A DNA stretch of 64,000 nucleotides from Zhengitettix transpicula (lineage: Eukaryota > Arthropoda > Insecta > Orthoptera > Tetrigidae), in contig CM073596.1 of the NCBI GenBank assembly GCA_037074705.1, forward strand, positions 58,680,001-58,744,000. The letters are read 5' to 3'. Of the stretch, positions 34,710 to 46,396 are shown piece by piece. A program made the translations under genes and the position numbers. Under the pieces are notes generated by a model. It ran no database searches. It worked only from the letters and a program-made list of their open reading frames with translations, and had not been told where the DNA came from. Within the stretch, counting starts at the first letter, position 1. Each line of letters opens with the position of its first letter.

Positions 34710-35895
34710 GGGCAGAGACACGGAACCTCCTGACTAATAAAGATATGGAGACTCTAAGGAGATTTGAAAAAGAGCTGTTGAAGAAGGTGAAAAGATGGAG
34801 ATTAAGATATAATGAAGAGATAAATAGCATCCTAGAAGGAGAAGAAGGCATAGTTAAGATTCATAAAATCACGTAGAATCTCATGTGGTTGGGACACATA
34901 CAAAAGAATGGCTACAGAAAGAATGCCAAAGCAGATATATAATGGGGAAAAAATTTGGTACTAAAAAAAAGGGGGGGAATACCAAGGAAAAGATGGATCC
35001 AAGAAGTGTTGGAAGACTTGAAGAAAATAAAGACAAAGAAGGGAGAAGACCAAGGAAAAGATGGATCGAAGATGTGTTAGACGACTTGAAGAAAATAAAG
35101 ACAAAGAAGGGAGAAGACCAGGGAAAAGATGGATCCAAGATGTGTTAGAAGACTTGAAGAAAATAAAGACAAAGAAGGGAGAAGCCCAAGGAAAAGATGG
35201 ATCCAAGATGTGTTAGACGACTTGAAGAAAATAAAGACAAAGAAGGGAGAAGACCAAGGAAAAGATGGATCGAAGATGTGTTAGAAGACTTGAAGAAAAT
35301 AAATACAAAGAAGGGAGAAGACCAAGGAAAAGATGGATCGAAGATGTGTTAGAAGACTTGAAGAAAATAAAGACAAAGAAGGGAGAAGCCCAAGGAAAAG
35401 AAGGATCCAAGATGTGTTAAAAGACTTGAAGAAAATAAAGACAAAGAAGGGGGAAGACCAGGGAAAAGATGGATCCAAGATGTGTTAGAAGACTTGAAGA
35501 AAATAAAGACAAAGAAGGGAGAAGACCAAGGAAAAGATGGATCCAAGATGTGTTAAAAGACTTGAAGAAAATAAAGACAAAGAAGGGAGAAGACCAAGAA
35601 AAAGACGGATCCAAGATGTGTTAGACGACTTGAAGAAAATAAAGACAAAGAAGGGAGAAGCCCAAGGAAAAGATGGATCCAAGATGTGTTAAAAGACTTG
35701 AAGAAAGTAAAGACAAAGAAGGGAGAAGACCAAGGAAAAGATGGATCGAAGATGTGTTACAAGACTTGAAGAAAATGAAGAGAGAATCAGATGGTGGGAA
35801 AAAGCCGAGAGGAGAAAAGATTAGAGGCAGGTTGTGAAGGCAGCCAAAGGCCCACATCGGGCTGTAGAACTGTAGAAGAAGAAGAAGAAGAATAG
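34710..35895 (+). pseudogene. LINE 3' end containing a 68-bp internal array
   Basis: The plus strand reads ETRNLLTNKDMETLRRFEKE, then RWRLRYNEEINSIL, NLMWLGHIQKNGYRKNAK, and GRPRKRWIQDVLEDLKK. This is the post-RT C-terminal region of a non-LTR retrotransposon. The end reads RWWEKAERRKD-like sequence, then VVKAAKGPHRAVEL and a stop, followed by a (GAA)n tail (about 35876-35892). A stop codon occurs before WLGH. The segment from 34982 to about 35795 is expanded into a tandem array. Confidence 0.8.
34982..35795 (+). repeat. 68-bp tandem array, 12 units, of LINE coding sequence
   Basis: CCAAGGAAAAGATGGATC (or close variants) recurs every 68 bp from 34982 to 35731. Each unit encodes GRPRKRWIQDVLEDLKKIKT in one frame. 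Because 68 is not a multiple of 3, the frame shifts at every unit and the array cannot extend the protein. Units differ by a few substitutions, some shared by neighbours, as expected from unequal exchange or replication slippage. Confidence 0.95.
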
Positions 35896-36113
35896 ATTTC
35901 AGCAATCAGATTAATATGAAAAAATACTTGTACATCATGTTTCAGTGTTTTTCATATTAAATTTGATTATTTATTCAGACAACATAATTATTTATACAAT
36001 ATTAAAAACTATACAACAAATAAGCTGCACAATAAAATGACCGCACAGTAATATATATAAAAAAAATTCTACAATTATTATTATTATAAATCGTGAAATA
36101 ACCCTTAAATCAT
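35896..36113. other. No gene recognised
   Basis: AT-rich unassigned sequence between the LINE and the foldback element. Confidence 0.5.
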
Positions 36114-36385
36114 TTATTTTAATGTAATATTAATTAAAATGTGCAGGATTTAAAAATTGTAAGCTTTCAGTTATTTTAACCTTATTTATCCGGATAATTT
36201 AATTAAAATATTTAGTTAGGCCACTTATTTCCAGACATTGTTCAATGCCCTAACTCTTGACTGCCTTGAAGTCAATAAGGTGGCCTAAGTAAATATTTTA
36301 ATTAAATTATCCAGATGAATAAGGTTAAAAGTAACCGAAAGCTTCTGACATACCATTTTAAATCCTGTAAATTACATTAAAATAA
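36114..36385. mobile_element. Foldback element, about 270 bp
   Basis: The left arm (36114-36232) and right arm (about 36277-36385) are imperfect reverse complements of about 110 bp. They share AGCTTTC, AACCTTATT, GGATAATTTAATTAAAATAT and TAGGCCAC. A spacer of about 45 bp separates them. This looks like a MITE or foldback transposon. I could not fix a target-site duplication. Confidence 0.75.
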
Positions 36386-37194
36386 ATTTGATATGTGACT
36401 GTGACTTGAGGATTTTATCATTTATAATATTAATAGCAAAATACAACTGTCTTTTTTATCAGTTTAATAGACAAAAAAGTCCTACATAAAACTTGCGTCA
36501 GTGAACGAAAATATGTGATAAATGAAGTAGAAAATTAAATTCAGTGTTTATTCTTATACAAGGGATTTTCTGTGATTTGTAGAATCTGTATTCTACTATT
36601 TATTCTGAAGGTTAAGTGGTCTCTGATTACAATGAAAATATGCGGAAAAATAGATAATAAAATTAATATATACGCTACTTGCTCGAGGCTTCGCGCCTAT
36701 TCTCCGTTACCCGCAACACTTTCACCCGGAGTCTTTTATATTACTGATTTCTGTCTCCGTAATAAACACGCAGAGCCGGTTGTTTTTTTTTCCAGTCAAT
36801 TTATTATCAGATAATTTCTCTTTCCCGTCGTTTAGTTTTATATCGAATCCTAGAACGTTCCATAGATTGTATTATAACGTTTCTTCGTAGCGCCTAGTTC
36901 AATCTGCCCGTCTCCTATAATTATTATAATATCTGTCGCAGCAACTGACACCCAAATTGTTTCGCTTTGTACGGATCTTCTACACCAAGTCTTCCGTATT
37001 TGAGCGGGATCCTGATTCCGCCCCCAAGGTGGCGCTTGGAGTTAAGTAACGGGTGTTAGAGCTGCAGCCACGCACGGGTCGGCTGATCCCATTTTCCTGA
37101 GAGCAGTGTTACCAACTTGCCTCATTAGCGACCCTTGCCTCACGGAAGGCTTCCGCAAACTTTGTCTCCACTTATCAACACAACATGACCTCCA

Positions 37195-37234
<40 letters not shown>

Positions 37235-37254
37235 AACCTTACGAAATCACGTAA
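36386..37254. other. No gene recognised; GC-richer patch at 36960-37190
   Basis: The patch at 36990-37140 (CCCAAGGTGGCGCTTGGAG, GCAGCCACGCACGGGTCGG) is conspicuous, but I cannot assign it. A TA run lies at 37198-37229. Confidence 0.4.
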
Positions 37255-38039
37255 TCTATCTATATATATAAAAATGAATTGCTGTTCGTTAGTCTCACTA
37301 AAACTCGAGAACGGCTGAACGGATTTATCTTATCTTAGTCTTGAAATGTTCATGGAGGTCTAGGGAAGGTTTAAAAGGCGAGAAAAAATCGAATAATTTC
37401 CGGGAAAACCCTAAAAACAGCCCTTTTCTATTTCCCATACAAACGTTTTCTAAATAAAATACAAATCTACACCAGTCGAGCAACTTTCACCAAATTTCGT
37501 ACACGTGTTCTTTGCGACCAGGAAACAAACACTGTCGGGGTGAGACGCGTCTTCCACCCCCAGAAGCGGGGGTGGAAATATTTAAACATACTAAAACAGC
37601 CGATATTTGAGTCGGATAAATATTTTTAGGGGTCAAAGATATTGATAGTGTTTCTACCAATGTTATCTGAATACAATTTTCATCCCCTACGCCCTGTGAA
37701 AAGGACACCCTTCGGGTTTGGGGGTGGAGATGCTTTACAGTAAAATAACGCGAATACAACCGAGATTGGAGTCAAATCAAAGGTTATGGAAGTCACTGTG
37801 TTTAGTTACGACATTCAAATTGGCATTTACCCCCCTCAGATGCAGGGGTAGCGGGGTGCGAATTTTGGAACATGCAAACACGGCAGATATTTGCGTTGAA
37901 GAAATATTTTTCAGAGTTAATTATAATGATTAGGGTTCGAGTAGCGTTACATAAAAATTGCGCAAAAGCAGCCGAAATTGGAGACATATCGGGGGTTATA
38001 GATAAATGACTACTCGGGCAACGCCGGGCACCCAGCTAG
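37255..38039 (+). mobile_element. Non-autonomous Helitron, second subfamily (H3)
   Basis: The 5' end is TCTATCTATATATATAAAAA, then TGAATTGCTGTTCGTTAGTC and AACTCGAGAACGGCTGAAC, an arrangement common in arthropod Helitrons. The 3' end is CGGGCAACGCCGGGCACCC, AGCTAG, followed by T. A GGC-AAC-GCC hairpin (38017-38025) sits 10 bases before CTAG. The preceding base is A, so the insertion is A|T. No helicase codons. Only the 3' terminal bases match H1; the interior differs. Confidence 0.85.
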
Positions 38040-39027
38040 TTGTATTATAATTCCATATACATTTTTCCACTACTGTCCTCAGGCCTCCTCCTCGTACTGT
38101 GCCTTCTCCACACTGTTTACTAGCAGTTCTTGTCCTACAAACTTGTGTCATATATACATATATATATATTTTTTATATTAGAATTCCCTTTCTTCCTCCA
38201 CCAATATCTTCCAAAACATCCTCATTCCATATCTCGTCCCTTCACATAATATTAAACATTCCTTTCTTAAGCCCCCCCCCCCTACATTCCAAAAGATTCT
38301 CTTTTAATCTGATAAGAAATAATGCATGTGATTAAGTCAGCCATATTTAAGACGAATAAAATAGGAAAAGAATATAGATTCTATTTTTCGGAAACAATTT
38401 TTTTAAAACTGCAGAGAGAAATATTTAGTGAATATAGACGAGCTGAGGCTGAATAAAGAAGACTTGGCGATAGAAACTAAAGGTCTTTACTTGTATTTTA
38501 TAAGAGGAAGAGCACTACAAGACGTTAATTTCCCCGAATTATATGAAACAGATGGGACTGGGCGGCGTCTGGAGAATACCTTCGTGAGCGTAAAACCTCC
38601 ACTGAGATTCTCTTCAATAAACCCCTCATATAATACTGCAGCAGCACTTTCCGTGAATGTCTCTTCCTACGAGGATTCACGACTCCGAAGCGTGTCTAGC
38701 GAAATGCCAGGAGCGGCTATACACTTCAAAGAGAATTCCCCGCGGGAGAAATATTGAAAAAAAAAATAATTGAGGGGGCAGGAGAGAGGAGGAGGAGGAG
38801 GAGAAAGGCTGGGTTCAGAGTTAATTAGATCGCTAATGGCAGTGATGAGGTAACTTTGAAGAATAAATAGTGAAGTGTAGGCCCTGGTGAGCAGTTCAGA
38901 GTTTATTATTACTTTGGAAAGACGCTGGCTGTTCCGGGGGATGCAGCGAACTACTCTGTGCAGTCATCCGTAATCTTGCTTTGATATTAAATATCTTTTT
39001 TCTTCTTCTGGACAAACGTTCAGTAGC

Positions 39028-39059
<32 letters not shown>

Positions 39060-39217
39060 TATAGAAATATAACAAGGCCTTGTCCAAAGAGAAAGGCGTT
39101 GAAATTTATTTTCCATTTGTCAACGCGTAGGATACGACAAAACCCGCATCTGCATACATATCTTATCCATTCATGCAAGTTTTTAAAATATACCATAATT
39201 TTAAGAGGAAATTTTTT
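38040..39217. other. No gene recognised; open frame at 38428-38757
   Basis: A 109-codon plus-strand frame at 38428-38757 has a fairly protein-like composition, but I recognise no domain and see no clear splice context. A GGA tract lies near 38788-38802 and a TA run at about 39029-39052. Confidence 0.35.
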
Positions 39218-39692
39218 TTAAGGTGTAGACAGGGTAATCCACATAGTGGCAACTCCCCTCTTATAGCATTGTAAAAGAAGGGAAAGGGGGGCGGGATGCG
39301 GAAAGGTAGAGGAAGGTAGCCAAGGGTTAACTAGGGCCCCCGAGACTATGCTTTAAGGATCCTACCCGGCAATTCACCTCAAAGTGATGCAGGGGATTAC
39401 CGTAGAAAAACCTGGTAGGGTCGGGCATTTGGTACTTGCCCCTTCCCTGGATGGCGGGAGAGGGGGTTTGCTGTGGGGTCGCAGCTTTCCCCTCGCCGTG
39501 CCTTGACCAGTTTAGCAGACAGCTGGCCGACTGTTCCAATGGGAACAGCGGACAACTCCTACCGTATGCCCAAAGGTCTGCGACCCGGGAACATACAACC
39601 TCTCAAAAGCAGGCCAAGGTGTCTCGGCAAGTGAGGAACCTTAGTTCAAAAAAAACCCAGAGAGATGTGAAGGCATCCCAAAAAGTAGCCTC
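39218..39692 (-). repeat. Family A, subfamily 2 (copy A14)
   Basis: Starts AGGTGTAGACAGGGTAATCC and runs through all blocks to TTAGTTCAAAAA and AGGCATCCC. Only the 5' head is lacking. Confidence 0.87.
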
Positions 39693-39717
39693 CTTCAGAG
39701 TTTTATGGGATTTTTTT

Positions 39718-40265
39718 TTCGGGTGTAGACAGGTGATGTATAGGGTAATTAACATGGTGGCAACTCCCCTCTTATAGCATAGGAAAGGGATTTGAAAGGG
39801 GGATGTGGAAGGGTAGAGGAAGGTAGCCAAGGGTTAACTAGGGTCCCCGGGATATATTTTAAGGATCCTACCCGGCATTCGCCTAAAAGTAATGCAGGGA
39901 AAACCCTAGAAAAAGCTGCATCAGGTAGGTCGGGCATTTGATACTTCTCCCAAGCCCTTCCCTGCATGGCGGGAGAGAGGTTTGCTGTGTGGGGACTCAG
40001 CATTGCCTTCTCCGTGCCTCGACCAGTTTAGGAGGCAGCTGGCTGACTATTTAAATGGGAATAGGGGACAACTCTTACCGTATGCCCAAGGTCTGTGACC
40101 CCGGAACATACACCCCTCAGAACAGGCCGAGGTGCCTCGGCTTGAGGGAACCTTAGTTCAAAAACTGAGAGGAAAAGGTAGCCCCTTCGTGTCTCTCCTA
40201 CAAGGTTCTGCCTGCGAGAGAACATCCCTCGCAGGTAATGCCTGCGAGAGAATGAACCTCGCAGG
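39718..40265 (-). repeat. Family A, subfamily 2, full length (copy A15)
   Basis: Starts GGGTGTAGACAGGTGATGTA and ends with the doubled CCTGCGAGAGAA / CTCGCAGG head. With A14 it forms a tandem pair in the same orientation. Confidence 0.9.
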
Positions 40266-41458
40266 CCAATGGTCTCTATGGTAATTATGGGTCGTTGAAA
40301 TTAATAAGTAGTTGGTAAGACAAAACAGAAAGAAATATTTGAAATAATTTACAATAAAACTATCTCTGAGACTCTTAAAGTCTCTATTTTGGTAGTTATT
40401 AAATTTATTTACATATTTATCAATATATAAAACCAGTTTACTAAATTTATTGAGTACTGTGGCAGACTTCCCTAACACGTTATAGTCCGAGGTCCTTCTA
40501 GAAGGTTCTCGTCGTAGTGAGGATCCCAATCTTTTCGTATTTCCCGCTAGAGCGTGTAGTAATGGTCTTTACAAAATGGTTTCTTCTTCAAAGAAGAAAC
40601 TAATAATAATTTTTAAACAGTAGGATAACATTTAAATTCTAAGCCATACAAAAGGTTCTTGTAATTCTCGTAAGAAAAAAAATAATAACTTTGCAGGAAC
40701 TAACAAAATTTTATATCACGGAAAGGCATAAATAAAAAATTTCAAAGGTTTTTCCCTGTATGAAAAATATTAATTCTAACACACTACGGTTACTCACATT
40801 GAAAACAAAAACAAAATGGAAGTTATATCATAAATACCTTAAATTTGTTGACAAAGTAATTATCTCCCACTTTTTTAGACAAAATAATTTAGTGTAACTG
40901 ATACAAAACAGATTTCAAAGAACACTGTTTATGAAATATTATTATTATTATTCTTTGAATCCAGTAAACAGGTTGAAATTTAATTTTTACTCTCTGGGTA
41001 AATGAAGTTAGTGATGAAATGCAATGAAACGCGCACAATTTCCGCGTATGATGCGCAATAAACGAACTCGTCAATTGAAATGAAATCATTTTATTCTATG
41101 TTAATTTGCAAAATGAGATTTTTAGAATCGCTGGTTATTTATTTCCAATTTTTGATGAACAAACGATGGTAAATTGCTATTTTACTGCAATATAAATTAA
41201 GTTATAATGATTCATCGTGTTTACCACAGAAGAGGAATTCTTGTTCCTAGTCCGATACATGGAAAAACTGTAATGAGAAATACAAGGCACGGGAAAAAAA
41301 TTTTAGGGTTGGACATATTAATGAAGGACAAGAAAACCTCAGATCGAAAAAATTCTCTTATTTGATTCTAGAAGGAGAGAACAATTTTAATTGAGGATTA
41401 CATATATTTATTTATAACAAATCAATTAATGACCTTTTACAGACACTTTATTTTTTAG
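40266..41458. other. No gene recognised
   Basis: AT-rich sequence. A short patch at 40480-40560 is more balanced in composition, but nothing could be identified. Confidence 0.5.
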
Positions 41459-42135
41459 TAGCTGGGTGCCCGGCGTTGCCCGAGATTTCATTTATCCATA
41501 ACCCCCAATCTAGGTATCTTTTAGGTTATTTTCATGTAACGCAACTCGACCCCTTATCATGAAATGTGTTGTCGGCCTGTTACATTCTTTGAATATTTCC
41601 TCCCCTCCACCCCTATGTGTGCTTAGCTCTCATGCCGAAAGGGGTTGAAATTTTACAAAAAAACCATTGGAGGATATTTTATAAACGTCATTGACCTCAA
41701 CAAGTATTTATTCAACGCAAATATCGACCATTTAACCTGTCAGAAAAATTCTACCCCCCCCCCCCCGTGTAGCCCCGCCCCTGGGGGTTAAATGGCGAAT
41801 TGAATGTCATCACATTAAACTCAGCTACATGCATAAAACTGGATTTGACTCTAATCTTGATTGTATTAGCGTTATTATTTTCTTGTAATACGCGTCCACC
41901 CCCAACCCTAAGGGTCCTCCGTTCCGATGATGTTGTAGTCAGATATACATCGGTAGTAAGACTATGAATATCTTTGACCCCTAACATTTGTTTATCCGAC
42001 TGTTTTAGCATGTTTAAATATTACCACCCCCGCTTGTGAGGGTGGTAGACGCGTCACACCCCGACAGTGTTTGTTTCCTGATCGCAAAGAACATGTGTAC
42101 GAAATTTGGTGTAATTTTCTTGACTGGTGTAGATT
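41459..42135 (-). mobile_element. Helitron of the H3 type, 5'-truncated (H4)
   Basis: Starts at TAGCTGGGTGCCCGGCGTTG, the reverse complement of the H3 3' end. It then matches H3 in reverse: GACAGTGTTTGTTTCCTG, CGAAATTTGGTG, GGTGTAGATTTGTATG. It stops before the TCTATATATA end, and the terminal CTAG is altered to GTAG. Contains a long C tract at 41755-41766. Confidence 0.75.
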
Positions 42136-42184
42136 TGTATGAGGAACATACAATAATATATATATACAATCAAACCCTCTGCTT

Positions 42185-42350
42185 TATTTATTAGATTTAT
42201 AGCGCTACGACGTTTCGATACGTGTCCGTACCTTCTTCAGGTATTTTCCGAATTATTATATCAGACTAGTACTTACAAGCAATTAAAATGTCGTAACGCT
42301 GTAAATAAAATAATAAAGTGTCTTGTAAAATGTGATTAACTGATTTAATA
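42185..42350 (-). repeat. Family F terminus with best hammerhead-like core
   Basis: On the minus strand at 42212-42241: CTGAAGA, one unpaired A, a 6-bp stem GGTACG/CGTATC (one G-T wobble) with loop GACA, then GAAAC. To the right (42290-42350), GTCGTAACGCTGTAAAT and AAAGTGTCTTGTAAAA match the opposite end of the 5780-6085 element, so both inverted ends are partly present. Confidence 0.6.
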
Positions 42351-42381
42351 ATTCCAAAACAGACATAGAATAAAAACTTTC

Positions 42382-42416
<35 letters not shown>

Positions 42417-42611
42417 AATGTCTGTGTAATGCCGAGGCCGTTTAAAATAAGAATTTAGAGGACTCAACCGTTGGAGTTTCATCAGGCTGAAAATATAACA
42501 TGTAAACATCAGACAGGAGGCGACACACGTCACAGGAATCATGGAGGATAGGATTGTGAAACTGAAACATTATAGGTCTTTAATGAAAGAAAAATAGCTA
42601 CTTGCGTTGTT
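42351..42611. other. TA microsatellite, no gene
   Basis: A (TA)n run lies at about 42383-42414. Nothing further identified. Confidence 0.5.
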
Positions 42612-42872
42612 ATACTCTCCCGCTATCGGAAGGGCGTGGGACAAGTACCCAATGCCCGACCTACCCGATGCAGGTTTTTCTAGGGTTTTCCCTGCATTTC
42701 TTTAGGCGAATGCCGGGTAGGATCCTTAAACCATAGCCCGGGGGCCCCTAGTTAACCCTTGGCTACCTTCCTCCACCCTTCCGCATCCCCCCTTTCTAAT
42801 CCCTTCCTATGCTATAAGAGGGAAGTTGCAACCATGTGGATTACCCTATACATAGCCTTTCTACACCCAAAA
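42612..42872 (+). repeat. Family A, subfamily 2, 5'-truncated (A16)
   Basis: Runs from TATACTCTCCCGCTATCGG to ACCCTATACATAGCC and TCTACACCC plus an A-rich end. Confidence 0.87.
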
Positions 42873-42894
42873 AAGAAAAGGACCATCGATAGGA

Positions 42895-43448
42895 TACCTG
42901 CGAGAGCTGTTCTCTCGCAGGTAGAACCTTTTAAGACAGACGGAGAGGGGACTCCCTTTGGGGATGCCTCCTCCTTTCTCTCTCCGTTTTTGAACTAAGG
43001 TTCCCCACAAGCCGAGGCACCTCTGCCCTGTTTTTTTGAGAGTTGCATGTTCCGCGAGAGGGGGGGGGGAGGTCTCAGACCTTGGACATGCGATAATTCT
43101 GTCTGCTGCTCCCATTGGAACAGTCGGGCAGCTGTCTCCTAAACAAGTCTAGGCATGGAGAAGGGAATGCTGCGTCGCCACAGCAAATTCCTTTCCTGTC
43201 ATCCAGGGAAGGGCGTGGGAAAAGTACGCAATGTCCGACCTACCCGATGCAGGTTTTTCTAGGGTTTTCCCTGCATTTCTTTAGGCGAATGCCGGGTAGG
43301 ATCCTTTAAATATAGCCCGGGGGCCCCTAGTTAACGCTTGGCTACCTTCCTCCACCCTTCCGCATCCCCCCTTTTAAAATCCCTTCCTATGCTATTAAAG
43401 GGGAGTTGCCACTATGTGGATTACCCTCATGTAGCCTGTTACCCAAAA
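42895..43448 (+). repeat. Family A, full length (copy A17)
   Basis: Has the GCGAGAGCTGTTCTCTCGCAG head and every internal block. It ends GTAGCCTGTTACCC and an A-rich tail. Contains a local G tract at 43060-43070. Confidence 0.9.
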
Positions 43449-44669
43449 TAAAAAGAAATACATTTTCAATCAATATTCAACGTTGACAAGGACCTGCTGT
43501 TTTTATTTGTTTAAAAATAATGAGTATAATTGATTTATTCTGTGAAATATAATTTGGAAGAGCTGTTAATTGAATAACGTAAAAAAAAAATTAAATTAGA
43601 TTAAGTATGAAATCACGTGACATCGTTCTCCCTTTGCTTTCGGGCAAAATGAAGGCAACTCGAAGAGTAAAGGAATTGTCGCACACTTGTTGGGCGTGAA
43701 TTTCAATTAAATAAATGAGATTTCAGCCGTCGCCCCCCCCCCCCCCATTATTTACTCACTGACGGCTCTTCGCGTTTACACCTGAAATAGAAGTTTTCGG
43801 AATAGGGAGGAGGAGGAGGAGGAGGAGCAAGAGGAGGAGGAGGGAGCGGGCAGAGAAATTCGGAGACGATGGCGGAACAAGGGATATTACAAAGATATTT
43901 CGAAGCCCACTGACGCTACTGCATCATAATATCGCTGATGACTGAGGAAGGAGGAGTCGTTGGAATTATCAAAGAAAATCTGTGCCTCATGTGTAGAAGG
44001 AAATTATCTGCTGAGAATGGCCACGGAAAGAATGTTTCAATTGTCATTAAATGACACGTCAGACAATTTTATGTCATAAAACAAGGAACACTTGATTAAA
44101 ATTTGTGACCGCATCAGGTTTGCCAATTTAAAACTTAAAAAAAAAAACAGAACAATTACAGTGACTGGAATAAAAATTTTTTTTAAAAGGAAATACTATA
44201 GCAGATAACAAACAATGTACGACCAGTGAAAAGATAGAAACATTTATTATAACAATATATAAATTAAACTGAACCAAATAAGTCAAAAATATTATCATTT
44301 TTTATGTTAACAGCTGTTTTATAGGATTTGTAAATCGTTTCCTCGTCCAAAATGGATACTTTCCAGCGATCTAATTCGTGATTATTTAAATAAATATGAT
44401 TTAGACAAAACCAGAGTAATTTTCAATACTAGTATTTACATTATTTTAACTTAGTTTTTAATGATGGCTTGATTTGGCCCATATATATGTGGCTGGCTTT
44501 ACAATCCAGTTAATTAATTTTTTAAATTATAATATTCTTATCTAAATTTTCTAATTTGTCCACAGTATATTATTTTTTACTATGTTTAAATACTTGTGAG
44601 CCTTAAAAATAATTTCGACCCCATAGTTTTTCTAACAGTACAGTTAATTTGTGTTGTAAGCAAACAAGC
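43449..44669. other. No gene recognised; GGA and C tracts
   Basis: A poly(C) tract lies at 43733-43746 and a GGA tract at about 43807-43844. The rest is AT-rich and unassigned. Confidence 0.5.
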
Positions 44670-45009
44670 AAGCAAGATAAGGTGAAATTAATTTTGTTGT
44701 TGTCAAATATCACAGTATGTAAATTGTTATTGTTCTGTTTGACATTTAATTAATCTGACCCTTATGTAGTTATTGATAAGTCTAAGGGGATATGAATTAA
44801 GTAAAAGAAACAGTCTTGCCTTTAATTAAGTTGTCAATATGGTACTTATTATTTGTGATAATTTAAGAGCTGTAGTAGCTTCTAAACTGTAAACCCATTG
44901 CTTTCTTATGGAAAAGAGGGTGGTAGGATTATGGAATCGAAAACTCTACCTATGTTGATGTTTGGAACCAATTGGTTATTAATTTATTTCTAAAAAATTA
45001 TTGGACTTG
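44670..45009 (+). repeat. Segment B of an inverted duplication (copy 1)
   Basis: Matches 58429-58757 as a reverse complement over about 330 bp, with few differences (GACCCTTATGTAGTTATTGA, GAAAAGAGGGTGGTAGGATT). In both places family A sits at the same edge of segment B. Confidence 0.9.
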
Positions 45010-45557
45010 TTTTTTTTTAGGGCAACAGGCTACATGAGGGTAATCCACATGGTGCAAACAACCCCTTTAATAGCATAGGAAGGGATCTGTAAGGGGGGAT
45101 GCAGAAGGGTAGAGGAAGGTAGCCAAGGGTTAACTAGGGTCCCCGGGCTATGGTTTAAGGATCCTACCCGGTATCCGCCTAAAAGAAATGCAGGTAAAAC
45201 CCTAGAAAAACCTGCATCGGGTAGGTCGGGCATTTGGTACTTGTCCCACGCCCTTCCGATGACTGGAGAGGAGTTTACTGTGGGGACGCAGCTTACCCCT
45301 CGCCATGCCTTGGCCTGTTTAGGAGGCAGCTGGCCGACTATTCCAATGGGAATAGCGAACAACTCTTACCGTATGTCCAAGGTCTGTGACCCCGGAACAT
45401 ACACACTTCTCAAAACAGGCCGAGGTGCCTCGGCTTGCGGGAACCTTAGTTCAAAAACGGAGAGAGGAAAAGGCATCCCCAAAGGTAGTCCCTTCGTGTC
45501 TCTCCTACAAGGTTCTGCCTGCGAGAGAACATCCCTCGCAGACATGTCTGATGTACC
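45010..45557 (-). repeat. Family A with target-site duplication (copy A18)
   Basis: Full-length copy, poly(T) on the left and head on the right. ATTGGACTTG occurs immediately before it (45000-45009) and again after it (45558-45567). A 10-bp perfect target-site duplication next to a poly(A) tail is good evidence that family A moves by target-primed retroposition, and it fixes this copy at about 548 bp. Confidence 0.9.
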
Positions 45558-45567
45558 ATTGGACTTG

Positions 45568-46396
45568 ATTTATGAGTGATATATATATAATCCTATAAAA
45601 CAGCTATTAACACAAATAATAAAAAAAAATTGAATAAAATTAAATAAAAAAAATTGAATAAATTTTTTTGTCTATTTTCTTTTGTTAAGTTTAATTTATA
45701 TATTGTTATAATTTCAAATTCTAAAAATTTATCGATTGTTAACAGCACCCAACTATGTATATTAATTTTTACTGGTCCTTCCCGTTTGAAATGGTATATT
45801 TCGACCTCGCTAGTCCGCAGAGGATCAATCACCCTGTCCATCAAAATTTTTAAAGTCTAACACAATTTATATATTTTTGTTATTTGCTAAATTATTTCCA
45901 AAAAAAAAAATGTTATTCTAATCATTGTAACTGTTTTCTTATATTTTTTTTTGGATTTTAATTTAAACCTGATGAGATTTATTAAATTATTATTTAAATT
46001 ACACTTTCACAAGAGGAGGATAGACGTGATAAAAGCAAAACGGTTCCAGGGCAAAATAAGTCTCCATCCCTCTCTGTGTTACCTTGCGGCTGCTCTGATG
46101 GAACTTATAAATTAAAAAATTGACTCTTATCAACGAACGTGACGGATCATGCGAAGGCGGGGAGGGGGGGGGGGGAGGAACCTGTTGTAAAAGGGAGAGT
46201 TTGCAAACATGTAGGTCAGGCATGCGGGTCTAATTACACCGCCGCCTTATCGAGGTCGTTGTCCTAGGGTCCGCCTTGCCTACACTACGGTACCTTCGCA
46301 TCGAGGAAACTCAACACGCAACCTACTGCAGAACTGCCATGGAAGGATGTTTCTCAGGGCGTTTCATCCGATTTGTCGTGTATATATATAACTATA
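45568..46396. other. No gene recognised; poly(G) tract
   Basis: AT-rich sequence with a G tract near 46158-46176. Nothing further recognised. Confidence 0.5.

Noticed and set aside
34881..35905. Series of overlapping 65-94 codon minus-strand frames with FPW..FFVFIFF repeats
   Set aside because: They are antisense readings of the 68-bp LINE array, and the frame moves by unit length.
36990..37140. 5S rRNA or other structural RNA gene
   Set aside because: GTTAAGTAACGGG is only faintly like the 5S internal region. The rest does not match the 5S layout.
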